Part shown: one piece after another, positions 6,354-6,794 of the stretch
Layout: each line of letters starts with the position of its first letter
Position numbering within the stretch: the stretch's first letter is position 1
Assembly: GCA_021767525.1 (NCBI GenBank)
Contig: JAASTF010000169.1
Span: 1 to 6,794 of the forward strand
From: Paracoccaceae bacterium
GTDB lineage: Bacteria > Pseudomonadota > Alphaproteobacteria > Rhodobacterales > Rhodobacteraceae
Length of the DNA: 6,794 bases
Direction: 5' to 3'
Translations under genes and position numbers: made by a program
The notes under the pieces: model-generated
Database searches by the model: none
What the model was told of the DNA's origin: nothing
The model's input: only the letters and a program-made list of their open reading frames with translations

Positions 6354-6375
6354 ATCGGCACTGGAAGGCTTCAAA

Positions 6376-6794
6376 ATGGATGATCTCGATCACGCCCTGA
6401 TCCGCGCCTTGCGCCAGGACGCGCGCGCGCCGCTGTCATCGCTGTCGGCGCTGTTGGGCGTGTCACGCGCCACGGTGCGCGCGCGCATCGACAAGCTGCG
6501 GCAGTCGGGCGAGATCGTGGGCTTTACCGTGCTGCTGAAAGGCGACGTGGCACGCGACCCGGTGCGCGGGCTGATGATGCTCGGGATCGAGGGGCGCGGC
6601 GCCGACCGGATCAAGCGGCAGTTGGCGGGGCTGCCGGCGGTGCAGGCGGTCCATGCCACCAACGGACGCTGGGATCTGATTGTCGAGCTGGGCACCGACA
6701 CGTTGGACCAGTTGGACCAGGTGCTGAACACCATCCGCCGCATCGACGGCGTGGCGACGAGCGAGACCAGCCTGCTGTTGTCGACTGTGAAATC
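6376..6794 (+). CDS. Lrp/AsnC family transcriptional regulator (3' end cut by window edge)
   Basis: The frame starts with ATG at 6376, preceded by GGAAGG (6363-6368) at 7-nt spacing, and stays open to the window end. That gives 139 whole codons of a protein usually near 150 residues, so only a few C-terminal residues are missing. The N-terminus MDDLDHALIRALRQDARAPL followed by a helix-turn-helix with LGVSRATVRARIDKL (27-41) and SGEIVGF (44-50) is the Lrp DNA-binding domain. From about residue 62 an alpha/beta RAM domain follows, with NGRWDLIVEL (96-105) and the closing ETSLLLST (130-137) typical of the family. These proteins bind amino acids through the RAM domain as dimers or octamers. Divergence from rocF-ocd suggests it senses arginine, ornithine or proline and controls that operon, probably also itself. 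The effector is not readable from the sequence. Confidence 0.93.
   Translation, partial: MDDLDHALIRALRQDARAPLSSLSALLGVSRATVRARIDKLRQSGEIVGFTVLLKGDVARDPVRGLMMLGIEGRGADRIKRQLAGLPAVQAVHATNGRWDLIVELGTDTLDQLDQVLNTIRRIDGVATSETSLLLSTVK

Larger units (their letters stand above)
6258..6375. promoter_or_regulatory. Divergent control region between arginase and the Lrp-type gene
   Basis: This 118-nt region must hold promoters for both directions. Its middle (about 6310-6355) is clearly richer in A/T than the surroundings and contains the inverted repeat listed separately. Both Shine-Dalgarno sequences lie at its ends. Divergent placement of an Lrp/AsnC gene beside its target operon, with sites between them, is the usual arrangement for local regulators of this family. 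Confidence 0.7.

Noticed and set aside
5304..6383. A 359-codon open frame on the + strand over arginase
   Set aside because: The arginase on the other strand has complete metal-binding motifs and a good Shine-Dalgarno sequence. The + frame is an Arg/Gly/His-rich shadow.
6703..6720. Tandem 9-bp repeat TTGGACCAG in the Lrp-type gene
   Set aside because: It encodes LDQLDQ at a place where the family has the same number of residues, so no insertion is implied; it is probably a codon coincidence.

Overview
The window looks like chromosomal DNA of an alphaproteobacterium, most likely Rhodobacterales (Roseobacter/Rhodobacteraceae type). This is judged from the high GC content, the strong G/C bias at codon third positions, the long PutA with an extra C-terminal domain, the abundant TRAP transport genes and the tight gene packing. 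No marker gene fixes the species. There are no RNA genes, mobile elements or CRISPR arrays.

Left half, + strand: the 3' end of putA (proline dehydrogenase / P5C dehydrogenase, 1-963) is followed by a 123-nt regulatory gap with two overlapping palindromes and a candidate promoter. Then comes a complete TRAP transporter operon: the periplasmic binding protein (1087-2103), an 87-nt spacer with a strong hairpin, the small membrane subunit (2191-2820) and the large membrane subunit (2825-4228). A clear intrinsic terminator (4241-4266) closes the operon.

Right half, - strand: an arginase gene (5331-6257) followed after 14 nt by ornithine cyclodeaminase (4270-5316), forming a two-gene operon that converges on the TRAP operon. 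Divergent from arginase is an Lrp/AsnC-type regulator (6376 to the window end, cut just before its stop). The 118-nt divergent intergenic region holds a 26-bp palindrome-like element, a plausible operator.

Together the enzymes form a complete route: arginine -> ornithine + urea (arginase), ornithine -> proline + ammonia (ornithine cyclodeaminase), proline -> P5C -> glutamate (PutA). The Lrp-type protein is the obvious candidate regulator. The TRAP transporter sits inside this catabolic block but its substrate cannot be read from the sequence; a link to arginine/proline metabolism is inferred from position only. Nothing here amounts to a clearly undescribed system. The points most worth checking are the TRAP substrate, the operator-like palindromes, the dctP-dctQ hairpin and a substitution in the arginase substrate-binding motif.
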